From contig CM070910.1 of the NCBI GenBank assembly GCA_036417435.1, forward strand, positions 72,896,784 to 72,960,783: a stretch of DNA of 64,000 bases, read 5' to 3'. A program made the translations under genes and the position numbers. The stretch is from Inia geoffrensis. Taxonomy: Eukaryota > Chordata > Mammalia > Artiodactyla > Iniidae. The notes beneath the pieces were generated by a model. That model was not told the origin of the DNA and searched no databases. It worked only from the letters and a program-made list of their open reading frames with translations. This document shows positions 22,554-34,706 of the stretch, in pieces. Within the stretch, counting starts at the first letter, position 1, and every line of letters begins with the position of its first letter.

Positions 22554-24289
22554 TATTCAGGAAAAAACGCATACGCCCTTTTTGGCCAAACAAGCAAGCC
22601 TGCAATGGAAATCCGCACTACAATGAAGTCTCACTTCCCACCGATCAAAAGGGCCGTCTGAAAAAAGTGAAAAATCCAGAGAGGCAGGACAGCACATTCA
22701 GAACCGTCAGCCTTGTTATGCTGATGGGCGGGATGTAAATTGCCAACAGCCACTCTGGAGAAGTGGATGGTGTTTCCTGGAACAAAGAAAAAAACCAAGC
22801 TAGAGAGCCTAGGGCACTTCCACTTACGGTGCTATAGATTCGGAATATTTAAATGAAAAAGACACAGCCACACCAAAGTTTAGGGCTGCTCTGTGTACGG
22901 GAATCTTGACTATGGTACAGCTTCAATAACCCAGAAAGAAAAAAATGGATATAGAAGTTGTGGTACATCCCTACAATGGAATATCACTCAACAATGAAAT
23001 CAATGGCAACATACCAGTAGCAGCATAATGAGTGGATTTCGTTAAGATGTTTCTAAGTGAAACAAGGCAAACAGAAAAAGAAACATCATAAGATATCACT
23101 AATACCGGGAATGTAAACACGGCTACGCATGAACTGCATTACAAAACACAACAGAGTCTCACATTTACAAAAGAAACTTATGCTTGCTTAAGGGGAAAGG
23201 AGAGTGGGGAGGTTGCATAGAACCAGAGGATGACATTAGGACAGATACCATTCCATAAGCCAAATATATATTAGACAAGACCTACTCCTTGCTCAACCAA
23301 ATGGACTCAACACCTCGTATTCAAAACCTAGGAATATTCCTGACTATGAATAAACTTAAAACCCATACATTTATAGGTCTCCATAAGAAAATCATTTGTG
23401 TACAGCAGCATACACACAGCAGTGTAAATTAGCTAAATCCCCTTATAAAAATAAATTTGAAAAAGAAAATACAGGACTGTGAAATAGAGAGAAATTTTTA
23501 AATAAGTCCTTCAGGGCTTGTGTGGAATCTTGGATTTACCACCTCTACATCCACAGCTGTTGGAGAGATAAGACTGGACTCTTGGGGCTGATACTATTGG
23601 TGAGGGAATGCAGACCGTTTGAGGTAATGGTGCATGGTTCCAATTCCACGGGTCCCAAATCTCCACGTTTAAGGGATTTATCCTTCAGCTAAAATATGGA
23701 TGGAAATCCCAGAATATGGTCCACGAAGTGATCAGGCAAAATTTCTAAAACTCATCGCCATTTTCGCCACGTGATAATGGAGTTTGCCGTTCCAGATGCG
23801 ATATTAACGTTCTCCCCACTTGGAGAGTCAGTGCCTTTGACCTGTTGTTTGGCACACTTTGCAGTTTCGGTGGAAGATGAACAGGAATAAGGAGAACCAA
23901 TGAGCGGCTAACTCGATGTGTTTGCACAGGCACATTGAACTCTGATTTCCCTACAGGAAGAAGAATTCACCGAAGGCTCAGCGTGCCATACCGGAACGAG
24001 ATTAGTGCCTGAATCAATTCTTCGGGTTTGCGGTCAGCTCACAAGAAAGCGAGTTGAGAAAAGGAGATTTTTGGCACTGTAACTCACAATCCTGCAGAGT
24101 TCCAAATGACGCCTATCATACAAAAATTTATTGAAGGAAGGCTGTGAAGAGGAATTGAACGCGACGCAGAATTGCAGAAACCAGATATCAAGTGTTCGAT
24201 AAGAATTGCTCTGAAAACGTAGGAAAAGAGGCAGCAGTTCGACAGTGATGCACTTGGCCAAAAAGCACGTATACGTTTTTTCCTGAATA
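22554..24289 (+). repeat. Satellite monomer m14 (Lb-M1-R2)
   Basis: 1736 bp. L1-derived part 22601-23472. The left part is m12-like to about 23180; beyond that it takes the divergent R2 form. A TAG at gtaaattagctaaat and a lost A (aatacaggactg) break the chance frame seen elsewhere. Marker gtgtttgcacagg. Counterpart of m32. Confidence 0.95.
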
Positions 24290-24325
24290 TATTCAGGAAA
24301 AAACGCATACGCCCTTTTTGGCCAA
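24254..24325. repeat. Palindrome with three left-arm changes at the m14/m15 junction
   Basis: The left arm reads aaaaagcacgtatacg while the right arm keeps the common form, leaving positions 13, 14 and 20 unpaired. The same form is at 31199-31270, 55500-55571 and 62445-62516. The related two-mismatch form (aaaaagcgcgtatacg, positions 13 and 20) is at 25989-26060, 32934-33005 and 57235-57306. Confidence 0.95.
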
Positions 24326-26024
24326 CCAAGCAAGCCTGCAATGGAAATCCGCACTACAATGAAGTCTCACTTCCCACCGATCAAAAGGGCCGTCCGAAAA
24401 AAGTGTAAAATCCAGAGAGGCAGGACAGGACATTCAGAACAGTCAGCCTTGTTATGCTGATGGGCGGGATGTAAATTGCCAACAGCCACTCTGGAGAAGT
24501 GGATGGTGTTTCCTGGAAAAAGAGAAAACCAAGCTAGAGAGCCTAGGGCACTTCCACTTATGGTGCTATAGATTCGGAAAATTTAAATGAAAAAGACACA
24601 GCCACACCAAAGTTTGGGGCTGCTCTGTGTACGGGAACCTTGACTATGGTACAACTTCAATAGCCCAGAAAGAGAAAAATGTATATAGAAGTTGTGGTAC
24701 ATCCCTACAATGGAATATCACTCAACAATGAAATCAATGGCAACAGACCAGTAGCAGCATAATGAGTGGATTTAGTTACTATGATTCTAAGTGAAATAAG
24801 GCACACAGAAAAAGAAACATCATAAGATATCACTAATACCGGGAATGTAAACACGGCTACGCATGAACTGCATTACAAAACACAACGGAGTCTCACATTT
24901 ACAAAAGAAACTTATGCTTGCTTAAGGGGAAAGGAGAGTGGGGAGGCTGCATAGAACCAGAGGTTGACATTAGGACAGATACCATTCCATAAGCCAAATG
25001 TATTTTAGACAAGACCTACTCCTTGCTCAACCATATGGACTCAACACCCAGTATTCAAAACCTAGGAATATACCTGACTATGAATAAACTTAAAACCCAT
25101 ACATTTATAGGTATCCATAAGAAAATCATTTGTGTACAGCGGCGTGCACACAGCAGTGTAAAGAAGATAAATCTCCTTATAAAAATAAATTTGAAAAAGA
25201 AAACACAAGGACTGTGAAATAGAGAGAAATTCTTAAATAAGTCCTTCAGGGCTTGTAAGGAATCTTGTATTTACCAGCTCTACATCCACAGCTGTGTGAA
25301 AGATAAGACTGGACACTTGGGGCTGATACTATTGGTGAGGGAATGCAGACCGTTTGAGGTAATGGTGCATGGTTCCAATTCCACGGGTCCCAAATCTCCA
25401 CGTTTCAGGGATTTATCCTTCAGCTAAAATATGCATGGAAAACCCCGAATATGGTCCACGAAGTGATCAGGCAAAATTTCTAAAACTCATCACCATTTTC
25501 GCCCCGTGATAATGGAGTTTGCCGTTCCAGATGCGATATTAACGTTCTCCCCACTTGGAGAGTCAGTGCCTTTGACCTGTTGTTTGGCACACTTTGCAAT
25601 TTCGGTGGAAGATGAACAGGAATAAGGAGAACAAATGAGCGGCTAACTCGATGTGTTCGGACAGGCACATTGAACTCTGATTTCCCTACAGGAAGAAGAA
25701 TTCACCGAAGGCTCAGCGTGCCATACCGGAACGAGATTAGTGCCTGAATCAATTCTTCGGGTTTGCGGTCAGCTCACAAGAAAGCGAGTTGAGAAAAGGA
25801 GATTTTTGGCACTGTAACTCACAATCCTGCAGAGTTCCAAATGACGCCTATCATACAAAAATTTATTGAAGGAAGGCTGTGAAGAGGACTTGAACGCGAC
25901 GCAGAATTGCAGAAACCAGATATCAAGTGTTAGATAAGAATTGCTCTGAAAACGTAGGAAAAGAGGCAGCAGTTCGACAGTGATGCACTTGGCCAAAAAG
26001 CGCGTATACGTTTTTTCCTGAATA
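24290..26024 (+). repeat. Satellite monomer m15 (Lc-M2-R2)
   Basis: 1735 bp. L1-derived part 24337-25206. One of the most divergent monomers: tggaaaaagagaaaacc, agttactatgattc, gtacagcggcgtgcacac and ccaaatgtattttagac. Counterpart of m33; its tetramer duplicate is m19. Confidence 0.95.
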
Positions 26025-27761
26025 TATTCAGGAAAAAACGCATACGCCCTTTTTGGCCAACCAAGCAAGCCTGCAATGGAAATCCGCACTACAATGAAGT
26101 CTCACTTCCCACCGATCAAAAGGGCCGTCCGAAAAAAGTGTAAAATCCAGAGAGGCAGGACAGGACATTCAGAACAGTCAGCCTTGTTATGCTGATGGGC
26201 GGGATGTAAATTGTCAACAGCCACTCTGGAGAAGTGGATGATGTTTCCTAGAACAAAGAAAAAAACCAAGCTAGAGAGCCTAGGGCACTTTCACTTACGG
26301 TGCTATAGATTCGGAATATTTAAATGAAAAAGACACAGCCACACCAAAGTTTAGGGCTGCTCTGTGTACGGGAATATTGACTATGGTACAGCTTCAATAA
26401 CCCAGAAAGAAAAAAATGGATATAGAAGTTGTGGTACATCCCTACAATGGAATATCACTCAACAATGAAATCAATGGCAACAGACCAGTAGCAGCATAAT
26501 GAGTGGATTTCGTTAAGATGTTTCTAAGTGAAACAAGGCAAACAGAAAAAGAAACATCATAAGATATCACTAATACCGGGAATGTAAACACGGCTCCGCA
26601 TGAACTGCATTACAAAACACAACAGAGTCTCACATTTACAAAAGAAACTTATGCTAGCTTAAGGGGAAAGGAGAGTGGGGAGGCTGCATAGAACCAGAGG
26701 ATGACATTAGGACAGATAACAATTCATAAGCCAAATATATATTAGACAAGACCTACTCCTTGCTCAACCAAATGGACTCAACACCCCGTATTCAAAACCT
26801 AGGAATATACCTGACTATGAATAAACTTAAAACCCATACATTTATAGGTCTCCATAAGAAAATCATTTGTGTACAACAGCATACACACAGCAGTGTAAAT
26901 AAGCTAAATCCCCTTATAAAAATAAATTTGAAAAAGAAAATACAAGGACTGTGAAATAGAGAGAAATTTTTAAATAAGTCCTTCAGGGCTTGTGAGGAAT
27001 CTTGGATTTACCACCTCTACATCCACAGCTGTGGGAGAGATAAGACTGGACACTTGGGGCTGATACTATTGGTGAGGGAATGCAGACCCTTTGAGGTAAT
27101 GGTGCATGGTTCCCATTCCACGGGTCTCAAATGTCCACGTTTAAGGGATTTATCCTTCAGCTAATATATGCATGGAAAACCCAGAATATGGTCCACGAAG
27201 TGATCAGGCAAAATTTCTAAAACTCATCGCCATTTTCGCCCCGTGATACTGGAGTTTGCCGTTCCAGATGCGATATTAACATTTTCCCAACTTGGAGAGT
27301 CAGTGCCTTTGACCTCTTTTTTGGCACAGTTTGCAATTTCCGTGGGAGATGAACAGGAATAAGGAGAACCAATGAGCGGCTAACTCGATGTGTTTGGACA
27401 GGCACATTAAACTCTGATTTCCCTACAGGAAGAAGAATTCACCAAAGGCTCAGCGTGCCATACCGGAACGAGATTAGGGCCTGAATCAATTTTTCGGGTT
27501 TGCGGTCAGCTCACAAGAAAGCGAGTTGTGAAAAGGAGATTTTTGACACTGTAACTCACAATACTGCAGAGTTCCAAATGACGCCTATCATCCAAAAATT
27601 TATTGAAGGAAGGCTGTGAAAAGGACTTGAACGCGACGCAGAATTGCAGAAACCAGATATCAGGTGGTAGATAAGAATTGCTCTGAAAGCGTAGGAAAAG
27701 AGGCAGCAGTTCGACAGTGATGCACTTGGCCAAAAAGGGCGTATGCGTTTTTTCCTGAATA
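26025..27761 (+). repeat. Satellite monomer m16 (Lc-M1-R1)
   Basis: 1737 bp. L1-derived part 26072-26943. Markers gatgatgtttcctag, ggctccgcatg, gataacaattc and cattaaactctg. Counterpart of m34; its tetramer duplicate is m20. Confidence 0.95.
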
Positions 27762-27797
27762 TATTCAGGAAAAAACGCATACGCCCTTTTTGGCCTA
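27726..27797. repeat. Palindrome with a near-terminal mismatch at the m16/m17 junction
   Basis: The right flank reads ggcctacc instead of ggccaacc, which unpairs the second base from the arm end; the rest is perfect. The same form is at 34671-34742 and 58972-59043. Confidence 0.95.
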
Positions 27798-29498
27798 CCA
27801 AGCAAGCCTGCAATGGAAATCCGCACTACAATGTAGTCTCACTTCGCACCGATCAAAAGGGCCGTCCGGAAAAAGTGTAAAATCCAGAGGGGCAGGACAG
27901 GCCATTCAGAACGGTCAGCCTTGTTATGCTGATGGGCGGGTTGTAAATTGCCAACAGCCACTCTGGAGAAGTGGATGGTGTTTCCTGGAACAAAGAAAAA
28001 AACCAAGCTAGAGAGCCTAGGGCACTTTCACTTACGGTGCTATAGATTCGGAAAATTAAAATGAAAAAGACACAGCCACACCGAAGTTTAGGGCTGCTCT
28101 GTGTTCGGGAACCTTGACTATGGTACAACTTCAATAGCCCAGAAAGAGAAAAATGGATATAGAAGCTGTGGTCCATCCCTACAAAGGAATATCACTCAAC
28201 AATGAAATCAATGGCAACAGACCAGTAGCAGCATAATGAGTGGATTTAGTTACGATGATTCTAAGTGAAATAAGGCAAACAGAAAAAGAAACATCATAAG
28301 ATATCACTAATACCGGGAATGTAAACACGGCTATGCATGAACTGCATTACAAAACACAACAGAGTCTCACATTTACAAAAGAAACTAATGCTTGCTTAAG
28401 GGGAAAGGAGAGTGTGGAGGTTGCATAGAACCAGAGGTTGACATTAGGACAGATACCATTTCATAAGCCAAATATATATTAGACAAGAACTACTCCTTGC
28501 TCAACCAAATGGACTCAACACCCCGTATTCAAAACCTAAGAATATACCTGACTATGAATAAACTTAAAACCCATACATTTATAGGTCTCCATAAGAAAAT
28601 CATTTGTGTACAGCAGCATACACACAGCAGTGTAAATAAGCTAAATCCCCTTATAAAAATAAATTTGAAAAAGAAAATACAAGGACTGTGAAATAGAGAG
28701 AAATTCTTAAATAAGTCCTTCAGGGCTTGTGAGGAATCTTGGATTTACCACCTCTACATCCACAGCTGTGGGAGAGATAAGACTGGACACTTGGGGCTGA
28801 TACTATTGGTGAGGGAATGCAGACCCTTTGAGGTAATGGTGCATGGTTCCCATTTCACGGGTCTCAAATCTCCACGTTTAAGGGATTTATCCTTCAGCTA
28901 ATATATGCATGGAAAACCCAGAATATGTTCCACAAAGTGATCAGGCAAAATTTCTAAAACTCATCGCCATTTTCGCCCCGTGATACTGGAGTTTGCCGTT
29001 CCAGATGCGATATTAACATTTTCCCAACTTGGAGAGTCAGTGCCTTTGACCTCTTTTTTGGCACAGTTCTCAATTTCCGTGGGAGATGAACAGGAATAAG
29101 GAGAACCAATGAGCGGCTAACTCGATGTGTTTGGACAGGCACATTGAACTCTGATTTCCCTACAGGAAGAAGAATTCACCAAAGGCTCAGCATGCCATAC
29201 CGGAACGAGATTAGGGCCTGAATCAATTTTTCGGTTTTGCGGTCAGCTAACAAGAAAGCGAGTTGTGAAAAGGAGATTTTTGGCACTGTAACTCACAATA
29301 CTGCAGAGTTCCAAATGACGCCTATCATCCAAAAATTTATTGAAGGAAGGCTGTGAAAAGGACTTGAACGCGACGCAGAATTGCAGAAACCAGATATCAG
29401 GTGGTAGATAAGAATTGCTCTGAAAGCGTAGGAAAAGAGGCAGCAGTTCGACAGTGATGCACTTGGCCAAAAACGGCGTATGCGTTTTTTCCTGAATA
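27762..29498 (+). repeat. Satellite monomer m17 (La-M2-R1)
   Basis: 1737 bp. L1-derived part 27809-28680. It has cccatttcacggg in place of the 6-bp deletion of its relatives, plus ttccacaaagtg and tcggttttgcgg. Counterpart of m35. Confidence 0.95.
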
Positions 29499-31234
29499 TA
29501 TTCAGGAAAAAACGCATACGCCCTTTTTGGCCAAACAAGCAAGCCTGCAATGGAAATCCGCACTACAATGAAGTCTCACTTCCCACCGATCAAAAGGGCC
29601 GTCTGAAAAAAGTGAAAAATCCAGAGAGGCAGGACAACACATTCAGAACCGTCAGCCTTGTTATGCTGATGGGCGGGATGTAAATTGCCAACAGCCACTC
29701 TGGAGAAGTGGATGGTGTTTCCTGGAACAAAGAAAAAAACCAAGCTAGAGAGCCTAGGGCACTTCCTCTTACGGTGCTATAGATTCGGAATATTTAAATG
29801 AAAAAGACACAGCCACACCAAAGTTTAGGGCTGCTCTGTGTACGGGAATCTTGACTATGGTACAGCTTCAATAACCCAGAAAGAAAAAAATGGATATAGA
29901 AGTTGTGGTACATCCCTACAATGGAATATCACTCAACAATGAAATCAATGGCAACAGACCAGTAGCAGCATAATGAGTGGATTTCGTTAAGATGTTTCTA
30001 AGTGAAACAAGGCAAACAGAAAAAGAAACATCATAAGATATCACTAATACCGGGAATGTAAACACGGCTACGCATGAACTGCATTACAAAACACAACAGA
30101 GTCTCACATTTACAAAAGAAACTTATGCTTGCTTAAGGGGAAAGGAGAGTGGGGAGGCTGCATAGAACCAGAGGATGACATTAGGACAGATACCATTCCA
30201 TAAGCCAAATATATATTAGACAAGACCTACTCCTTGCTCAACCAATTGGACTCAACACCTCGTATTCAAAACCTAGGAATATTCCTGACTATGAATAAAC
30301 TTAAAACCCATACATTTATAGGTCTCCATAAGAAAATCATTTGTGTACAGCAGCATACACACAGCAGTGTAAATTAGCTAAATCCCCTTATAAAAATAAA
30401 TTTGAAAAAGAAAATACAGGACTGTGAAATAGAGAGAAATTTTTAAATAAGTCCTTCAGGGCTTGTGTGGAATCTTGGATTTACCACCTCTACATCCACA
30501 GCTGTTGGAGAGATAAGACTGGACTCTTGGGGCTGATACTATTGGTGAGGGAATGCAGACCGTTTGAGGTAATGGTGCATGGTTCCAATTCCACGGGTCC
30601 CAAATCTCCACGTTTAAGGGATTTATCCTTCAGCTAAAATATGGATGGAAATCCCAGAATATGGTCCACGAAGTGATCAGGCAAAATTTCTAAAACTCAT
30701 CGCCATTTTCGCCACGTGATAATGGAGTTTGCCGTTCCAGATGCGATATTAACGTTCTCCCCACTTGGAGAGTCAGTGCCTTTGACCTGTTGTTTGGCAC
30801 ACTTTGCAGTTTCGGTGGAAGATGAACAGGAATAAGGAGAACCAATGAGCGGCTAACTCGATGTGTTTGGACAGGCAAATTGAACTCTGATTTCCCTACA
30901 GGAAGAAGAATTCACCGAAGGCTCAGCGTGCCATACCGGAACGAGATTAGTGCCTGAATCAATTCTTCGGGTTTGCGGTCAGCTCACAAGAAAGCGAGTT
31001 GAGAAAAGGAGATTTTTGGCACTGTAACTCACAATCCTGCAGAGTTCCAAATGACGCCTATCATACAAAAATTTATTGAAGGAAGGCTGTGAAGAGGAAT
31101 TGAACGCGACGCAGAATTGCAGAAACCAGATATCAAGTGTTCGATAAGAATTGCTCTGAAAACGTAGGAAAAGAGGCAGCAGTTCGACAGTGATGCACTT
31201 GGCCAAAAAGCACGTATACGTTTTTTCCTGAATA
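29499..31234 (+). repeat. Satellite monomer m18 (Lb-M1-R2)
   Basis: 1736 bp. L1-derived part 29546-30417. Tetramer duplicate of m14, from which it differs by gacaacacattc, cacttcctcttac, ccaattggactc and tttggacaggcaaatt. Counterpart of m36. Confidence 0.95.
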
Positions 31235-32969
31235 TATTCAGGAAAAAACGCATACGCCCTTTTTGGCCAACCAAGCAAGCCTGCAATGGAAATCCGCACT
31301 ACAATGAAGTCTCACTTCCCACCGATCAAAAGGGCCGTCCGAAAAAAGTGTAAAATCCAGAGAGGCAGGACAGGACATTCAGAACAGTCAGCCTTGTTAT
31401 GCTGATGGGCGGGATGTAAATTGCCAACAGCCACTCTGGAGAAGTGGATGGTGTTTCCTGGAAAAAGAGAAAACCAAGCTAGAGAGCCTAGGGCACTTCC
31501 ACTTATGGTGCTATAGATTCGGAAAATTTAAATGAAAAAGACACAGCCACACCAAAGTTTGGGGCTGCTCTGTGTACGGGAACCTTGACTATGGTACAAC
31601 TTCAATAGCCCAGAAAGAGAAAAATGTATATAGAAGTTGTGGTACATCCCTACAATGGAATATCACTCAACAATGAAATCAATGGCAACAGACCAGTAGC
31701 AGCATAATGAGTGGATTTAGTTACTATGATTCTAAGTGAAATAAGGCACACAGAAAAAGAAACATCATAAGATATCACTAATACCGGGAATGTAAACACG
31801 GCTACGCATGAACTGCATTACAAAACACAACGGAGTCTCACATTTACAAAAGAAACTTATGCTTGCTTAAGGGGAAAGGAGAGTGGGGAGGCTGCATAGA
31901 ACCAGAGGTTGACATTAGGACAGATACCATTCCATAAGCCAAATGTATTTTAGACAAGACCTACTCCTTGCTCAACCATATGGACTCAACACCCAGTATT
32001 CAAAACCTAGGAATATACCTGACTATGAATAAACTTAAAACCCATACATTTATAGGTATCCATAAGAAAATCATTTGTGTACAGCGGCGTGCACACAGCA
32101 GTGTAAAGAAGATAAATCTCCTTATAAAAATAAATTTGAAAAAGAAAACACAAGGACTGTGAAATAGAGAGAAATTCTTAAATAAGTCCTTCAGGGCTTG
32201 TAAGGAATCTTGTATTTACCAGCTCTACATCCACAGCTGTGTGAAAGATAAGACTGGACACTTGGGGCTGATACTATTGGTGAGGGAATGCAGACCGTTT
32301 GAGGTAATGGTGCATGGTTCCAATTCCACGGGTCCCAAATCTCCACGTTTCAGGGATTTATCCTTCAGCTAAAATATGCATGGAAAACCCCGAATATGGT
32401 CCACGAAGTGATCAGGCAAAATTTCTAAAACTCATCACCATTTTCGCCCCGAGATAATGGAGTTTGCCGTTCCAGATGCGATATTAACGTTCTCCCCACT
32501 TGGAGAGTCAGTGCCTTTGACCTGTTGTTTGGCACACTTTGCAATTTCGGTGGAAGATGAACAGGAATAAGGAGAACAAATGAGCGGCTAACTCGATGTG
32601 TTCGGACAGGCACATTGAACTCTGATTTCCCTACAGGAAGAAGAATTCACCGAAGGCTCAGCGTGCCATACCGGAACGAGATTAGTGCCTGAATCAATTC
32701 TTCGGGTTTGCGGTCAGCTCACAAGAAAGCGAGTTGAGAAAAGGAGATTTTTGGCACTGTAACTCACAATCCTGCAGAGTTCCAAATGACGCCTATCATA
32801 CAAAAATTTATTGAAGGAAGGCTGTGAAGAGGACTTGAACGCGACGCAGAATTGCAGAAACCAGATATCAAGTGTTAGATAAGAATTGCTCTGAAAACGT
32901 AGGAAAAGAGGCAGCAGTTCGACAGTGATGCACTTGGCCAAAAAGCGCGTATACGTTTTTTCCTGAATA
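31235..32969 (+). repeat. Satellite monomer m19 (Lc-M2-R2)
   Basis: 1735 bp. L1-derived part 31282-32151. Tetramer duplicate of m15, distinguished by cgccccgagataatgg. Counterpart of m37. Confidence 0.95.
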
Positions 32970-34706
32970 TATTCAGGAAAAAACGCATACGCCCTTTTTG
33001 GCCAACCAAGCAAGCCTGCAATGGAAATCCGCACTACAATGAAGTCTCACTTCCCACCGATCAAAAGGGCCGTCTGAAAAAAGTGAAAAATCCAGAGAGG
33101 CAGGACAGGACATTCAGAACAGTCAGCCTTGTTATGCTGATGGGCGGGATGTAAATTGTCAACAGCCACTCTGGAGAAGTGGATGATGTTTCCTAGAACA
33201 AAGAAAAAAACCAAGCTAGAGAGCCTAGGGCACTTTCACTTACGGTGCTATAGATTCGGAATATTTAAATGAAAAAGACACAGCCACACCAAAGTTTAGG
33301 GCTGCTCTGTGTACGGGAATATTGACTATGGTACAGCTTCAATAACCCAGAAAGAAAAAAATGGATATAGAAGTTGTGGTACATCCCTACAATGGAATAT
33401 CACTCAACAATGAAATCAATGGCAACAGACCAGTAGCAGCATAATGAGTGGATTTCGTTAAGATGTTTCTAAGTGAAACAAGGCAAACAGAAAAAGAAAC
33501 ATCATAAGATATCACTAATACCGGGAATGTAAACACGGCTCCGCATGAACTGCATTACAAAACACAACAGAGTCTCACATTTACAAAAGAAACTTATGCT
33601 AGCTTAAGGGGAAAGGAGAGTGGGGAGGCTGCATAGAACCAGAGGATGACATTAGGACAGATAACAATTCATAAGCCAAATATATATTAGACAAGACCTA
33701 CTCCTTGCTCAACCAAATGGACTCAACACCCCGTATTCAAAACCTAGGAATATACCTGACTATGAATAAACTTAAAACCCATACATTTATAGGTCTCCAT
33801 AAGAAAATCATTTGTGTACAACAGCATACACACAGCAGTGTAAATAAGCTAAATCCCCTTATAAAAATAAATTTGAAAAAGAAAATACAAGGACTGTGAA
33901 ATAGAGAGAAATTTTTAAATAAGTCCTTCAGGGCTTGTGAGGAATCTTGGATTTACCACCTCTACATCCACAGCTGTGGGAGAGATAAGACTGGACACTT
34001 GGGGCTGATACTATTGGTGAGGGAATGCAGACCCTTTGAGGTAATGGTGCATGGTTCCCATTCCACGGGTCTCAAATGTCCACGTTTAAGGGATTTATCC
34101 TTCAGCTAATATATGCATGGAAAACCCAGAATATGGTCCACGAAGTGATCAGGCAAAATTTCTAAAACTCATCGCCATTTTCGCCCCGTGATACTGGAGT
34201 TTGCCGTTCCAGATGCGATATTAACATTTTCCCAACTTGGAGAGTCAGTGCCTTTGACCTCTTTTTTGGCACAGTTTGCAATTTCCGTGGGAGATGAACA
34301 GGAATAAGGAGAACCAATGAGCGGCTAACTCGATGTGTTTGGACAGGCACATTAAACTCTGATTTCCCTACAGGAAGAAGAATTCACCAAAGGCTCAGCG
34401 TGCCATACCGGAACGAGATTAGGGCCTGAATCAATTTTTCGGGTTTGCGGTCAGCTCACAAGAAAGCGAGTTGTGAAAAGGAGATTTTTGACACTGTAAC
34501 TCACAATACTGCAGAGTTCCAAATGACGCCTATCATCCAAAAATTTATTGAAGGAAGGCTGTGAAAAGGACTTGAACGCGACGCAGAATTGCAGAAACCA
34601 GATATCAGGTGGTAGATAAGAATTGCTCTGAAAGCGTAGGAAAAGAGGCAGCAGTTCGACAGTGATGCACTTGGCCAAAAAGGGCGTATGCGTTTTTTCC
34701 TGAATA
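32970..34706 (+). repeat. Satellite monomer m20 (Lc with Lb patch, M1, R1)
   Basis: 1737 bp. L1-derived part 33017-33888. Otherwise a copy of m16, but two Lb marker bases (33075 T and 33086 A) sit inside an Lc context. Its counterpart in copy C lies beyond the window. Confidence 0.95.
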
